Positions 24,363-36,880 of a stretch of DNA of 64,000 bases are shown here, in pieces; positions within the stretch are counted from its first letter, which is position 1, and every line of letters begins with the position of its first letter. A program made the translations under genes and the position numbers. Where the stretch lies: positions 62,001 through 126,000 of the forward strand of contig NW_027331354.1 of the NCBI RefSeq assembly GCF_022965805.1, in the 5' to 3' direction. Under the pieces are notes generated by a model. It searched no databases, was not told where the DNA came from, and saw nothing but the letters and a program-made list of their open reading frames with translations. The DNA comes from Primulina eburnea. Taxonomy: Eukaryota > Streptophyta > Magnoliopsida > Lamiales > Gesneriaceae.

Positions 24363-25385
24363 ATGGACATCGGTGATATCGATGTCATCACCGATGTCAT
24401 CGTGAAAATGCAGATGCATTTGATGGAACACCTTGAAATGCTTCAAACCGAGTTCAACAAGTTGGCCTTAAACACAAAAGTTTCGAGAAGGCTACAACAA
24501 GCAGATAAGAGAGTTGTCTCTGATCGAATCACAAGATGTTTACAGGCTTATACTCAATTATGGTCTGTAATATAAATGCCTATCCTCCAAGGCATTGATA
24601 AACAACTGGTTTCCCAAATGGAGAGTTTTCGAGTACAAGACTTTATACCTGGAGCATGGGATTCAAATAACCTTAGCACAAGTGTTAAATCGATATCATC
24701 TCCATGTGAGTCGGCTGAAACAAAAATTGAGAATCCAGATCCTTATCTCGAGTCTTCAAGTCAATCCTTCACCTCAGGGATTGAAGAAGGAAAGATCAAT
24801 CTTAGACTCAATACTGACAAGGGTAAATTTAAGGTTGGTACTAATGAAGTTACAATTTCTCCATTTCAGGTTTATCAACAAATGTCGGAGAAATTAAAAA
24901 CAAGAGTATGCATTAACCCCGCTACAAACAAGATTGATGTTTCAGAGAAATATCCAAGGGTATGGATGAAACCAAATTAATATACAAAGTAGATCAAATC
25001 ATGGTATGAATTTGGGGCTCTTGTCTCAGTTTATACTACATCACTTAGCTTCTCGGAAATTTCAGGACTACTGAAATGGATTCAGGAAGCAATTCACGAG
25101 ACATGGGCGAATAACGATTATTAGTCCAGATAAGATATTCTGGAGTTATATTTTTTCAGTACAACACCAGAACCAACAGGAAAAGGCTCTCATGAAGCCT
25201 TTCATTTTAGCAAGTTAAGGAGGCCAGATACAAATGTCCAGAAATTTATCAAGGATCCTCCGTTAGAAGAAACACCCCTTGTTGCTTCAATAACTGAAGA
25301 CGTCATTTCCACCAGAAGAGCATGGGGTCTTTTGGTATGTCTAATTCAGATGGACAAAATCAAGTTTCCGTTTAAGTTTTTATCA
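24363..25385 (+). pseudogene. caulimovirid 3' ORF (possible transactivator position)
   Basis: Open frames of 70 and 134 codons (24363-24575 and 24576-24980) directly follow the RNase H region, with decayed continuation to about 25385. The position matches the last ORF of caulimovirids with a transactivator, but I see no diagnostic motif, so the function is not assigned. Confidence 0.5.
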
Positions 25386-26560
25386 TAATTCATTAAATTG
25401 ATAATTTCTGTTAAACACTATGACATGAAAAGCAACAAGTTTTGCATAAGATTTATTCGGGAAAAAAAAAATAAATCTTTTGTAGAATAGCAAGCTGCTG
25501 AGAAGTAAAGAAACTCGTCGAAAATTCTGCAACATGGCTCATGTGGGAAGATGGTCAGAACATATCTGCCGAGAGCGCCCAAATCAAAAGGGGCCAGAAT
25601 TCGGCAAGGGCTTCAGACCTCGATCAGACAGGAAGCATCTTGCAGAAACAAGACCAAGTGGTGAATGACCACAACCATATTTTCCTCGGGGACATAAAAA
25701 ATATAAAATTCCTCGAAAAAAATATGTGGACATGTGACTACCATCACTTTTTCTTGGGGATGACAAAAGATTCCCCGACAAGAGTTAGTGGACATGTGAT
25801 GAACCCACTAAATAATCAAGAAAATTGGACCCAAATAAGCCTATAAATAAAGAGTAAATAAAAACCAGTAAAATACACAAGAACAAAGTCGAAATCTGAA
25901 GAAAATGTATTATACATATTTGAAAGTTTCTAAAAGACGCATCAAGTCAATAAGAAAGCAGCTGATAAACTTCAAAGATTTCTACAAACAACTAAAGGAA
26001 GCCGGAAATGAAATATTAGCTGACATAATCCAGACACATATATACTATTTATGCCAGAAGAAAAAAAGAGAAGAACGAGCTGTTTCTAGATTAATAATCT
26101 AGAAGATATACTATTTATGCCAGAAGATAAAAAGAGAAGAACGAGCTGTTTCTAGATTAATAATCTAGAAGAAAACAATTTAAGAAAAGTGGAGAGACCA
26201 TTCAACCACCCACTCAAGAGATAATGCCAAACATAGCTGGAAGGCATTAAAGAAAAGTTATGGCAAGAATTTGAAGTATGTGAATCAAATCCGATAAGGG
26301 TTTCTATAAATAAGAAGGTAGAATGAAGATGAAGACATCAATCAACTTCTTCGTTTTTCTTCAAAACAATTTGTAATATTTTCTTTCAAGTTTATGTATG
26401 TTTCCATTTCGGCTACTATTAGTAGCTAAACAAGTTTCTGCTCCTCTACAGGAGATTACTATGTAATAATATTATGTATGTTTGAATAAAAGAACCAGGC
26501 TTTTGCCCCTCTCATATATTATTTTCAAATTAAGCTTTTTACTATACACCCTGAGGTAAG
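25386..26560 (+). promoter_or_regulatory. caulimovirid non-coding region with promoter-like and poly(A)-like signals
   Basis: TATA-like boxes occur at about 25842 (CCTATAAATAAAG) and 26303 (TCTATAAATAAG). A 66-bp tandem duplication lies at 26040-26171. An AATAAAAG signal is near 26484. This arrangement resembles the large intergenic region and leader of pararetroviruses. A Met-tRNA primer motif was not found. Confidence 0.55.
26040..26171. repeat. 66-bp tandem duplication with internal palindrome
   Basis: Two nearly identical 66-bp units start at 26040 and 26106 (ATATACTATTTATGCC). Each contains TTCTAGATTA and TAATCTAGAA around one base, a 10-bp stem. They lie in the viral non-coding region. 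Confidence 0.85.
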
Positions 26561-26843
26561 GAACAAAACATGGTTGTGCTAAGTGCTGCTGAAGGAATCC
26601 GTGTCTGAAATTATCGGTTGCGATTGTGTGGTTGGATTGTGAGGAGCAGTCTGTAAAATTCGGTGGATATAACCCGACGATATTTTGGTCAAATAGGTAA
26701 ATAGTTCAATTTATTATACGGAAGCATGGTGGAACATTTATATAAAAAAAGGATGTTTTCGAAAACAGAAGGAAAAACTTTATTTAGAACTTAAATAAAT
26801 CAAATTTTAATTTAAAAATAAAAATTAAGTATAAATATTAAGG

Positions 26844-27066
26844 GGTTTTTAAATAAATATTAAAAATAAAAATATTTAAAGAAATTGAAGAAATTTTAGT
26901 TTTAAAAAAGTTAATTAATATGAGAGAAAAGGCAGAGATCCCATTTCATTTAAAAAGTTTTAAAATAAATATTAAAAATAAAATATTTAAAGAAATTGAA
27001 GAAATTTTAGTTTTAAAAAAGTTAATTAATATGAGAGAAAAGGCAGAGATCCCATTTCATTTAAAA
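26844..27066. repeat. 112-bp tandem repeat, two units
   Basis: The stretch from AAATAAATATTAAAAATAAA to GAGATCCCATTTCATTTAAA is present twice, starting near 26851 and 26963, with one base deleted in the second unit. It creates a 67-codon open frame (26920-27123), which is an artefact of the repeat. Confidence 0.85.
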
Positions 27067-28027
27067 GTTCCGTCATTCTGGAAAAAAGTCTGTTCTATAT
27101 GTATTTTAGCTTATCCCTTCTGAAATAGAAAGATAATTTTTAATGCAAAATTTGAAAATTATTAAAAAAAATTTGTTAATGTAAATCTAATTTTTTAAAT
27201 TATTATATAATTATTTAATTTTTTAAATTTTTATTAAACTAATAAAAATCGTATAACAGAAAGAATAATTCAAATTTTAATATAAAAATATAATTTATTA
27301 ATGTTTTCATAATTTTTTATTTGTAATATTTATTTAAAAAAACCCCAACATGAATCATATTGTTATGTCTGAAACTATTATTTAACACAAAAATTCTTGT
27401 GAGACGGTCTCACGGATCAATTTCGTGAGGCGGATCTCCTATTTGGGTAATCTATGAAAAAATATTATTTTTTATGCTAAGAGTATTACTTTTTATTGTG
27501 AATATCGGTAGGGTTAAACCGTCTCACGGATAAAGATCCGGAGACCATCTCACAAGAGAGACCTACTAATTATTTAATTAGACGAGAGAAATTTGGGAAT
27601 GTTCACTCACCCAAAATAATTATTTTTTTCTCTTGTTTAATAATATATTTCGATTGGTAATAAATTTTTAGATGTATAATCTTTGAATAATTGATTTCGA
27701 TCATTTTAATCAAATTGAGCTAATTTTCCCACAATAAATTTTTAAATTTAAGTCCATACTACATCATGAATTATTAAAATTTTCATATACATTTATCTAA
27801 ATAAAGTTAAAATATTGAGTGTGTATTTCAAAAATTTCTACATAATTTACTCTGAAATTCATTTCCATGGTTTTTCATAGAATAAATAAATTGTACGTGA
27901 CTATCAATTTTATTCTGATGTAATAATATTTGGTAAATTAATTTTATATAAGGAATTGTGTCAGGGTACTAGGAATTATAAATATATTTTAAAAAAATTG
28001 GTAAACAAAATTTTTTACATTTTAAAA
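27067..28027. other. AT-rich spacer containing a MITE-like element
   Basis: Apart from the element at 27393-27560, this is AT-rich sequence with no gene. Position 28028 marks the start of recognisable antisense LTR. Confidence 0.5.
27393..27560 (-). mobile_element. MITE-like element with GTGAGAC / GTCTCAC ends
   Basis: The reverse complement matches the element at 10227-10390, with ends around TTGTGAGACGGTCTCAC and CCATCTCACAAGAG and a shared interior (AAGAGTATTACTTTTTATTG). It is non-coding, about 165 bp. Confidence 0.65.
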
Positions 28028-28888
28028 ACAACAAGCCTCGTAGCACTGTATAAACCGAAACCAATTTATTTCATAAATACCATAAAAATGGAATATTCTT
28101 TACAATAGTAACTCTGAAAACGATAAAAATATGCAAAATCGTTTATATTTTGAATTAAAACTCACAATAACATATTCATAATTAAAATTCTCCATGCGTC
28201 CACTATCAGTCCAAAAACTGGTGTCTGATTCTTCTTTCTCTATTTCTTCTTCTGATTTATCTGGGATTGTAGAGTAAGGGGTGAGTATTTTGGGAAATAC
28301 TCAACAAGTGGGGGCCGTTCAAGCACAACATAAAAATACTTACACAATTTTCGAAAATGACACATAAACATAAACATATCATTGTTTTTCATAACATATC
28401 ATCATATTCATATCATAACAGCACTGTGATTTTCCATCTTCTATGGTTTACTGATATCAGTCTCTAAGTTTTAATCTCTAAGTTTTAATCCTCTAAGGGG
28501 GCGAGGCCATAAAACGATTCTATTCCACCGTGAATGGCTATATGTTGGAATTCCACCTATTTTCAGGGAACCCTCACAGTGCCAACACGTAACGTACCAA
28601 ATTTCATAAAAAACGTAGAGACAGAAGGATGGTACTCGACCGAAACTTTCGAAAACGAAATAATTCATACGCAACATATTTTAAAACAAGCCCACTTAAC
28701 TTAATCCTAGAAGAAAAACACGAAGAATTCGAAAATCATAGAAGAATCATGTAACCGACACTTCGAAAACGCAGCAGCACCATCGCCCAAAAAATCAGCC
28801 GTCTTGAAAAATTCATTGCACCTTATTGAACCATTGGATCGGGCTCCAAATTTCACAGTACGTTCAAACATTCGTCCAATAAATTATG

Positions 28889-30949
28889 TGTGGGGACCCG
28901 GACGCTAATATTTCTTCTTAATCATCTTTGGGATTTAATTATCAGTTAAGATAAACAGGGTCTAAAAATTTTTCTTTTTAAAATACAAATGCGGAAGGTA
29001 ATGGCATCTAAATAATATACATATCTGTATAAAGCTACATTTCAGTATCAAAGTACAATAATGTACAACAGTCTTTCAATTAATCTAAGGTTCAACTACT
29101 AAGATCAAGTAATAAAACCAAATCTATCCAAGTCCGGAATCACCACGCTAAACTCTTCTTCTCTCATCATCTTCTCGACCCCGATCTTGCCCCACCTGTT
29201 GTCATGCACACATACAAAACAAGACAACAGCCGGATACTCCGGTGAGAATAAATCCCAGTATAAAACATGGTAAGCATGCATATAAATAATCTAAATCAT
29301 AACACATGCTATCATGAACATATTCAAAAGTAATAGATCTCATAATCTATGAAATCTACTCAAAATAAACATGCAACTCAATTCAGATAAACATGCAATT
29401 TATATCAAATCATATAAACACAGGCTATCATGTCTGAAAGCAATAAACATGGGTTTCATAGTCTATGAAACCACATCTCTAAACACATGCAGTTCTACTC
29501 AAATCATGTCTAGACTCGACTCAACTATAACTCTAGGGATCCCGGTGTGAATAAGACGTCAGTGGCTGTCACCTACCCTCCCACTCGGGGTGACTGTACG
29601 TCTTATTCCTAGACTTCGGTCTGAGCTGTATCGAATAATCTACAATAGGACGATGTCTGCTCCTATGTAATGATACACCGAACGTCTAGAAGTCTGACTG
29701 TTTCTGTCAAACTTTCCTATCTTAAATGTAATGATTAACAATCTGTAAACAATGCATAATCATCTCAACATATAAATAAAGCATATTCAGATCAGAATAT
29801 AAAAATAATCTAGTATGTGATTTTATTGGGAAACTCAAATAAGATCTTATTTGAGTTATGTCTTCTCGAATATCACATGAATTATACCTTTGTCGTCCCT
29901 GTCTGACGAAGACGATGACCTGTACTCAACTCTGTCCATATCAATCTGAAATGACAATATCGAATACAATATGTCAATGAATAACTCAATATACACTCTG
30001 TTCTGATCAATACTCAATTCAGTATATAATCTGATCAATATCTGAACAAGATACAATCCGATTCATATCATCGATATCACAATCTAATCGAAATCATATC
30101 TGAATCTGATCAATCTACTCAACTGATGTTTCGACGGCATAACAATACAATCTGTATAACCCCATCAATTCTGAACATCACAAATATAATACTGGAATTC
30201 ATAATCAATACTGATATAACTCCCAATCTCAATGATAACACAAATCTGATATCAAATCTTAGTAAATATCTTTCAAAAATCATAACAATTGCATAACCAG
30301 TCTATTCTGAAATCTGACTTCAATTATGCCATGTCTACTGTAGCAGAAACATCATATCTGATTCATATTCAATTCTGACAATATCATAAATTCAAATCAT
30401 GTCTAAACGTAACAAAACTTACGTCCAGTTGTAGCCTGCGTTGATAGGAACACAGCACCGAAGTCGGATTCAAAATCTGACGGACGGATTTCTCACAAAA
30501 GGCGTAAGGATTTTTCACTCTTTTTCAGAAACCTTTCTCGATTCTTTTGTTTCTGATTTCTGAAGGAATTCGTGCATCTATATATATACATATATATACT
30601 CGCACATGCAAGAAGGCAAGTGGCGCGATTTCGTTTTGCATGATTCGCGCTCGAGCGGTCAATCTTTACCGCTCGGGCGCGAAACCTTCTGTCCAAGCTT
30701 CGGCAGTTTACACCCTGGCGCTCGGGCGGTCATTTTCTACCGCTCGGGCGCCAGACATTCTGTCCAAAACCAAATCTGGTGGTGCATTGGCGCTCGGGCG
30801 GTCTTTTTCTACAGCTCGAGCGCCGAAGGTTCTGTCCAATTTCTTGGCTAACCATGCAACGACGCCCGGCCTCATCATTTGAGTTCTTATAACCTCAATC
30901 ATGTTAATGATCAACGTCTGATTATAATAATTAATTTTCGGGCATTACA
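28889..30949 (+). mobile_element. 2.06-kb solo LTR
   Basis: The sequence runs from TGTGGGGACCCGGACG to CGGGCATTACA and is flanked on both sides by TTATG (28884-28888 and 30950-30954). It splits an older antisense LTR. There is no internal coding region, polypurine tract or primer site, so it is a solo LTR left by recombination between two LTRs. Its last 691 bases equal 1-691. Confidence 0.88.
30646..30824. repeat. three tandem hairpin modules (second copy)
   Basis: The same array as 388-566, at 30646-30681, 30715-30754 and 30789-30824, with no base change that I can see in the arms. It lies in the 3' third of the complete solo LTR. Confidence 0.85.
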
Positions 30950-31496
30950 TTATGAATGGTGCAGATCGGGTTTGGAGTCGTTTTAACCTGTTTATGGATG
31001 AAAAACGTAGGTATACTGTTTCCCGCCTAGAATCGGAGCAGTTTTCTTGCGAAGGCTATAACAAAAAACTAACTGTTGGATATGACCGAAATTTGGATAT
31101 GTTATTTGAAACATATGGAAGCACATTCTGAACGGTGGAGATCGGATTCCGACTACCCGAGCAAGAGAAACGAATTTCTGAACTCGTACAAAATTTTGAT
31201 GACTCGTGCCGAATTTTTGAAGAGAAATTTCGAAAATATGAGAGCAAAACTCGGAATTTGATGTGTAAATTATGAATGAGAGCTTCTCCTGTTTATATGG
31301 GTTGACTGCTATCGTGATCGAGTGATATCAAGCGTTTGAATTCTATATCAAATCTTTATCTAGAATCGATATCATATTGAATCTTATATCATTATCTGGT
31401 ATCAATATCCTATCAAATCTTAGATTTTGGTTTATTTATCCCAAAATGAGGCTTATCATAAAAATTCTTATCTCCACAAAATATCGGGGTTTCACA

Positions 31497-32500
31497 ATTT
31501 CCCTATGCGAAGTTGGAAAAAAAAATTATATGACGAAGGCCTTTATATTTTAATATTATATCTTATTTCTAATGTATATTTTTCCGTAAAACAATTTTCA
31601 TCCGTGTATTTCCACAAAAATAATTTAGTAAATATAAATTTTTTAAATTTTATATATCCATTAGATATAACTGTCAAAAAATATGATAATAAATTATTAT
31701 TTAAGACATCAATAATTAATTGTGTAAAAACACATAAGTCAATAAATCATCAACATTCCCTAAATAACAACCCGTCGTCTTCCTAATGATTGCTATTTTT
31801 TATTATTCTTGGTTTGTAGGTGATGTGTTAAATTCATTTCCTTTTGCTCATGTATATAATAATCAAAATAACTATAATGTCTAACACCAAAAAAGACATA
31901 AATATATATATAATCAACATTTTTACACTATGATAATTTTGGAAAATCCTAGAACTTTTGGTGTGTATTATGAGGTAATGTTGCATTGTTCATCGAGTAT
32001 TTGCGATTCCGATCATTATGTTATTAAATTTTATTATCAGCTTACAACCAACAAACAAAAATTACAAATATTTTGTTTTATAACTCAATCTATTTTCATG
32101 GTCTGAAAAACATGTGGGAAATAGTTTTTGGAGAATAAAGGAAAAGGAAGGAGTAGCCAAACAAGTTTTTTATATTTATTATTGACTAAAAGTAGAAAAA
32201 TATGACTTGAGCCAATCAACCAAACGATAAGATGGTTCAATAAATAATAAATTTCTATATATTATTTTTATTTAATATCATTTGGATAAAAAACAAACAA
32301 TCAAGGCATAAACAAACAAAAAATTTGAAGGTAAGAACAAAGAAAATGATGATAATTTGGGTATTATTAGATAAGTATCAATGTCGAATAAAATTTATAT
32401 GATCAAATCTCTTTACTCGAACATGTAAAATGCAGGCTGGTTTTCTAATTTTTTCAATTTAATAACCACAAAAATACAACTTAAAGTGCTGGAAATATAA
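31497..32500. other. AT-rich 3' flank of CWF19L2 copy B
   Basis: Near-identical to 1240-2250, with a shorter AT microsatellite at about 31903 and a few indels. No gene is seen. Confidence 0.6.
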
Positions 32501-35500
32501 TTAGTCGAGCTGCTTTGTCCAGTCAAAAGGTTCCCAGTCGCTGGCAAAACTAGCGACAGCTTGTTTTTGCCTGTCCAAAGACTCGTGCCTCCAGCGTCGA
32601 TGCATGTCTTCTGCTGGCAATTGTAACATACCTCTTATAATGTCGAGACCGAAGCTACTTTTGAAACCCTTTTCATCATCGATAACATGAACAAATCCCT
32701 TGTCGAGGCCGAATTCGACATGAAAATAAGGGAAATTCTTGGGAACTGAATTTCGTAGACCTTTGACGCTCGTGTCGATGAGCTTTTTGGCGTTGTGTTG
32801 GCTCCATTCATCTTCAGCTTCATCAATTGCCTGCGAAAAACAAGAATCTACAAGATTATACTCTCTGGAGACACTTTTCCACGATATCCTTAGGCGTATA
32901 AATCTCAAGAATTATACAGTGCGAAAACGGGAAAACAAAAATCTTAAGAAATGATCCTTTTATTCCTTTCATATTATTATTGCAAGGAAAATCAGCGTTC
33001 ACGAAAGTTCATGCCAGACGAGCTGACCTTCTTGAAGTAAACAGGTGCCTGCTTTGCGATTTCCCGAGGCAAAGGAACACACTCTACCAAACAGTGGCGC
33101 CTTTGACGCGCCAAACCCAATACTGTCTCAAGAAAAACAACATCCCTTTCCTGCTTTGAGAACATCATTATTAAGCATTTCTTGAAGTTTCGAATTTCAT
33201 CCCACACATTATCGTCAACAGTTCTTGTGGAAGATTCATGCTGCACAGGTGAAAAGGCCAGAAAACAACAATTTAAGCCGTCTCCATTTATCACATTTTA
33301 TCACAAAACAATAGAACATGTAACCATCTCCTTTCTCAGGTAAAAGAGCGGTTAACTACTTACAATAGCGGAAATTTATAGAATTATGCAAAAGGGAAAG
33401 CAACTGGACACTTGATATTTTATTCTGATTAACATAACACTAAACACATTCTTCAACATTAGTTGAAAGTGTATTTGAAGTCCTCTGACTATATGAATGC
33501 GCAAACAATAGTTAAGAAAGATGCCAACAGATCCAGAACACAAGAAAAAGAAGAGACCCGGCTTAACACACAGAAAAATTGCACTAAAACGACAACAACT
33601 CGGGATAGGTCAGAACCCAATTAGTACGAGTACAATAAGTTGAACACTTCCGATTGGAAAGAGAGTAAAAAAAACATATATTTTCCACACAAACATACGA
33701 GCATACCTGCAAGGTCACTATGTAACAATGACCTGCGACAATAGGTTGCATTTGAGGCAGGGATAAGTAGGTAAAGTTTGCAATGGCAATGGCCAGATGC
33801 TTGGGTCTTGTTGGATTGTCAAAACAGAACTGGCAGCGGTCCTGTTGAGTCATGAAGCGCTTTGCAGAATTAGTTATCTCAGAGGATTTACGGTTATCAC
33901 CCCTTCCTTTCTTCTGAGTCTTTGTCCTAGGACCATCATCATAATCATATTCGTCATCTGCCTGACCGGATATGCTGAACCGGTGATTATGCATAATGTT
34001 TTTAGCTAGATTCAAATCGGCATCCTCCTCTTTTTTATTTTGCCTTGAAGTGACATCGTGCAGGATGCACCTAAACATAATACCCAGGTGGAGAGAGGAA
34101 GATAAGATTTTGAATTACAAAATATAAGACCGCAATATTAGACATTATTGTTAGGGTACAGTACCGGCTTGTGGTTCCATCAATTGACATTTTATAAGAC
34201 GAATTTTCAGTATCGTGCTTCACTTTCATCTTCTCAGCTTCTTTCTGATTAAGAATGAAATAGAAACAAATCATATTGCTCAACACACGGGTTCTAGAAA
34301 TCACATTCAAGTTTCTTGAAAAAGGGAGGATGCAAACACTAAAAAGCTGCATTACCAACTATCTTGACAAAAGCAAACACTAAAAATCTGCACAACACAC
34401 CACCTTTAGAAATGTCGGAAGATCTACATTCATGAGTCATGACCGTGAGAATTCAATGAGCACCGGAATCATAGATAATAAAACCAACTATATAAGGAAG
34501 CAAGTTGACAAAAATTTCTTAATGTGAGCCATATTGGAGTCAAGCATTGACTGAACATCAACAACACTTAAAGACACATGTTTGTCTCCCTGTACAAATT
34601 TGAGAAGTATCATATGTGAATAACCTTCAGGAAATTTTTCAGGGGAATGCCATGGAATTTGTAAAGCATTCAATGAAGACAAGAAAATACAATAGTAAAA
34701 GCATCAAATTTATACCAGCAGCTCTTCTGCTTCCTCGTGTTTTCCTTTCATTCGAAGCTGCAAGGCTTTGGCAGCCAACTGATTAGCACTAATTGATGGC
34801 TTCACTGATACATCTTCTGTTGTTATCTCGTCTTCAAATTTAACAGATTTATGTTCTACTCTGTGTTCAAACATTTGAGATGAAGAATTACCACGACCAC
34901 CAGAATCTGCATCTTTCTGGGGCATAAATTTATGCATGAAACTTCCATCATTGGAGAATTTATTTAATTCCGACATAGCAGCAGAGACAAGAGCAGTATC
35001 CTCAGGTGATAGATTTTTATGTCCCCGCTTCCCCCAAGATAAAGAATCGTGAGCTTTGGGAATTCTCATTTTATGTCGAGGGAGAATATCTTCCCCATTT
35101 CTCCTATCAGAATCCTGATGCAATCCAAAGACTTAAAGTCAGTGTGAAAAAATCATCTTTCTTCAGGGCCTTGGCTAATAATGAAAACAATATTTTAATG
35201 TAGTTTCAACTTTCAAAAGGCGAAAAGACTATTTTAATTTGACTTATACTGGTAAGAGAATGTAACAAGTTATTTTGAGTGAACACCCATTTTAGGTTGG
35301 ACAAAAAGAAGGAAACAAAATCATAATAACTTGGTTCCAAATAACATAACTTTGCTATTGTGAAAATATTAAATGTTTGAATGATTATGCAACATCTACA
35401 TACTAGCTTTAATAATATGTTGACATCTGGTGGACCATTACCTTCTGGGTGGATCTTCCAATTTCTTCAGCTATATTACCCCGTTCCTCCTTTACCAACC

Positions 35501-36880
35501 CTTTCCTTTCCTTTATGGCATGCAGATGAGCAAAAGTCGGTGCAACATTACAAGAAGCCACTGATGCGGCCAATTGACCCATAGAACCCCAACGATCTTC
35601 AACAACCTGTTGACGAACTAATAGATTAAGAAGAAACGATAATAGTCGATAAATTGTTATGTAATCAGGTCATACTACAATACCTCCTGGAGTTTCTTTC
35701 CTTCACGAGCTGCTTGCTCTTGGGCTCTTTTCAAAGCTTTAAGCCTCCAGCTGGCACCTCCATCGCCAACAATTGAAGAAGATAAAATTTGTTTGCCTTC
35801 AGTCTTTATCCTTTCCATTTCTTCTGGATAACCACTCTCATTATCTTTCAGATAAGGATTTAGTTCCATGGGATTGTCCTTTATCTTTAAGAGAGTGAAA
35901 AACTTTAGTTAGAAGAAGAGTCAAAACGTGAATATTATCATAAATCATAAACTAGAAAAAGTCTCTACAAAAATACAAAAATCTTGGCATCCTTCACACA
36001 AAAAACTACAATGTTGATGATACAAGCGACAAAATTGCACCCGCGAAAGAAACACAAATGACCAGTTATTTATATGGACAAAGTAAAAGGTCAAGGCATT
36101 AGTTTAAAAAATATTTCAAAATGTCAAAAACTCTATTCTTTCCGGCACATAAAACATGATACGTAAAAAGGAAAAAAACAAACAAATGTTGCCTAATTGA
36201 GAACTTCCTCTGCCTCAATTCGAGTTGCTTTATTACAAGTCTTCTCTATACTGTCTTTTGGCTGGAGTAGCATCCATTCCAATCCCATTTCTTTTCTCAC
36301 AGTATCATTGCCTAATTGAGAACTTCTGTTGCCATCTGATTTAACATATCAAAGCAGACTCATGTTTAAAATCATAAATATTAGACATTATGACAGTGTT
36401 AAAGAATTGAGTAAAACTTACCATTCAAGTCATGGTCAAAGGGATTATCATCACTTCCGGAATTCTCAACCTCCTGTAGCCTACTGTTACTCCACTTTTT
36501 TTGTTTCTCTTTGTTACTTAATTTAACCAAAGATTCATCATCAGATGAATATTCTTTGCTTACAATTATTGACTTCTTCCTCAAACCGACATTTGTGCTC
36601 ACTCTCTGATCTGTCATTGTGAAACTTTTTTCTCTTTTCCTAATCCTATATTTCTTCTGATCACATTCTGATTCACTCTGACTACCACTGTACTCGGACT
36701 TAGAAGAAGAGTCTTCATCTGAATCATACCATTTCTTTTTCTTTCTAGATCCACTTTTTATTCTTTCTAGGTCTTCGTCAGAACTACTGCAGGAGGAATG
36801 CTTATTTTTCCTCTTTTTTCATGCCTATGAGTAGATTTTCCTCTCTTCTTCATAGAATCAACTAAGGCTCCATCTTTTGA
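32501..36880 (-). pseudogene. CWF19L2: CWF19-like protein 2, copy B, exons 2-10
   Basis: Exons on the minus strand are 36422-36880 (exon 2), about 36206-36335 (exon 3, cut short), 35684 to about 35884, 35442-35606, 34716-35114, 34165-34244, 33707-34070, 33028-33240 and 32501-32830. The C-terminal domains are open and close to copy A, with substitutions such as FDNPTRPKHL for FENPTRPKHL. Damage is at the N-terminal side. Exon 2 carries the same extra base as copy A near SESEHKC. The end of exon 3 is replaced by a repeat of 17 bases from its own interior (36189-36205 = 36309-36325), and about 420 bp of intron are missing. Exon 1 is not found, because beyond 37080 the locus turns into an inverted copy of itself. 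Probably a pseudogene, though exons 4-10 could still be transcribed. Confidence 0.85.

Larger units (their letters stand above)
19140..26560 (+). mobile_element. endogenous caulimovirid (pararetrovirus) copy, nearly complete
   Basis: A block of about 7.4 kb has the domain order of a plant pararetrovirus. From left to right it holds small 5' ORFs, coat protein with zinc knuckle, 30K-type movement protein, aspartic protease, reverse transcriptase, RNase H, a further ORF, then a non-coding region with TATA boxes and a poly(A)-type signal. There is no integrase and there are no LTRs. All reading frames are interrupted by stops, so this is an old integrated copy with no coding capacity. CP before MP in one region recalls solendovirus/cavemovirus-type genomes, but genus assignment needs a phylogeny. 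Confidence 0.85.
28028..31496 (-). mobile_element. antisense LTR remnant, split by a solo LTR
   Basis: 28028-28888 is the reverse complement of about 16730-17395 of the outer LTR family, for example AACAAGCCTCGTAG. It continues after the inserted solo LTR at 30950-31496, matching 16480-16700. The right end (31496) is TTTCACA, a plausible LTR terminus. The left terminus is missing. The right part is nearly identical to 692-1239. Confidence 0.8.

Noticed and set aside
26040..26171. Possible CRISPR-like repeat
   Set aside because: It has only two contiguous units with no spacers, in a plant genome. It is a simple tandem duplication.
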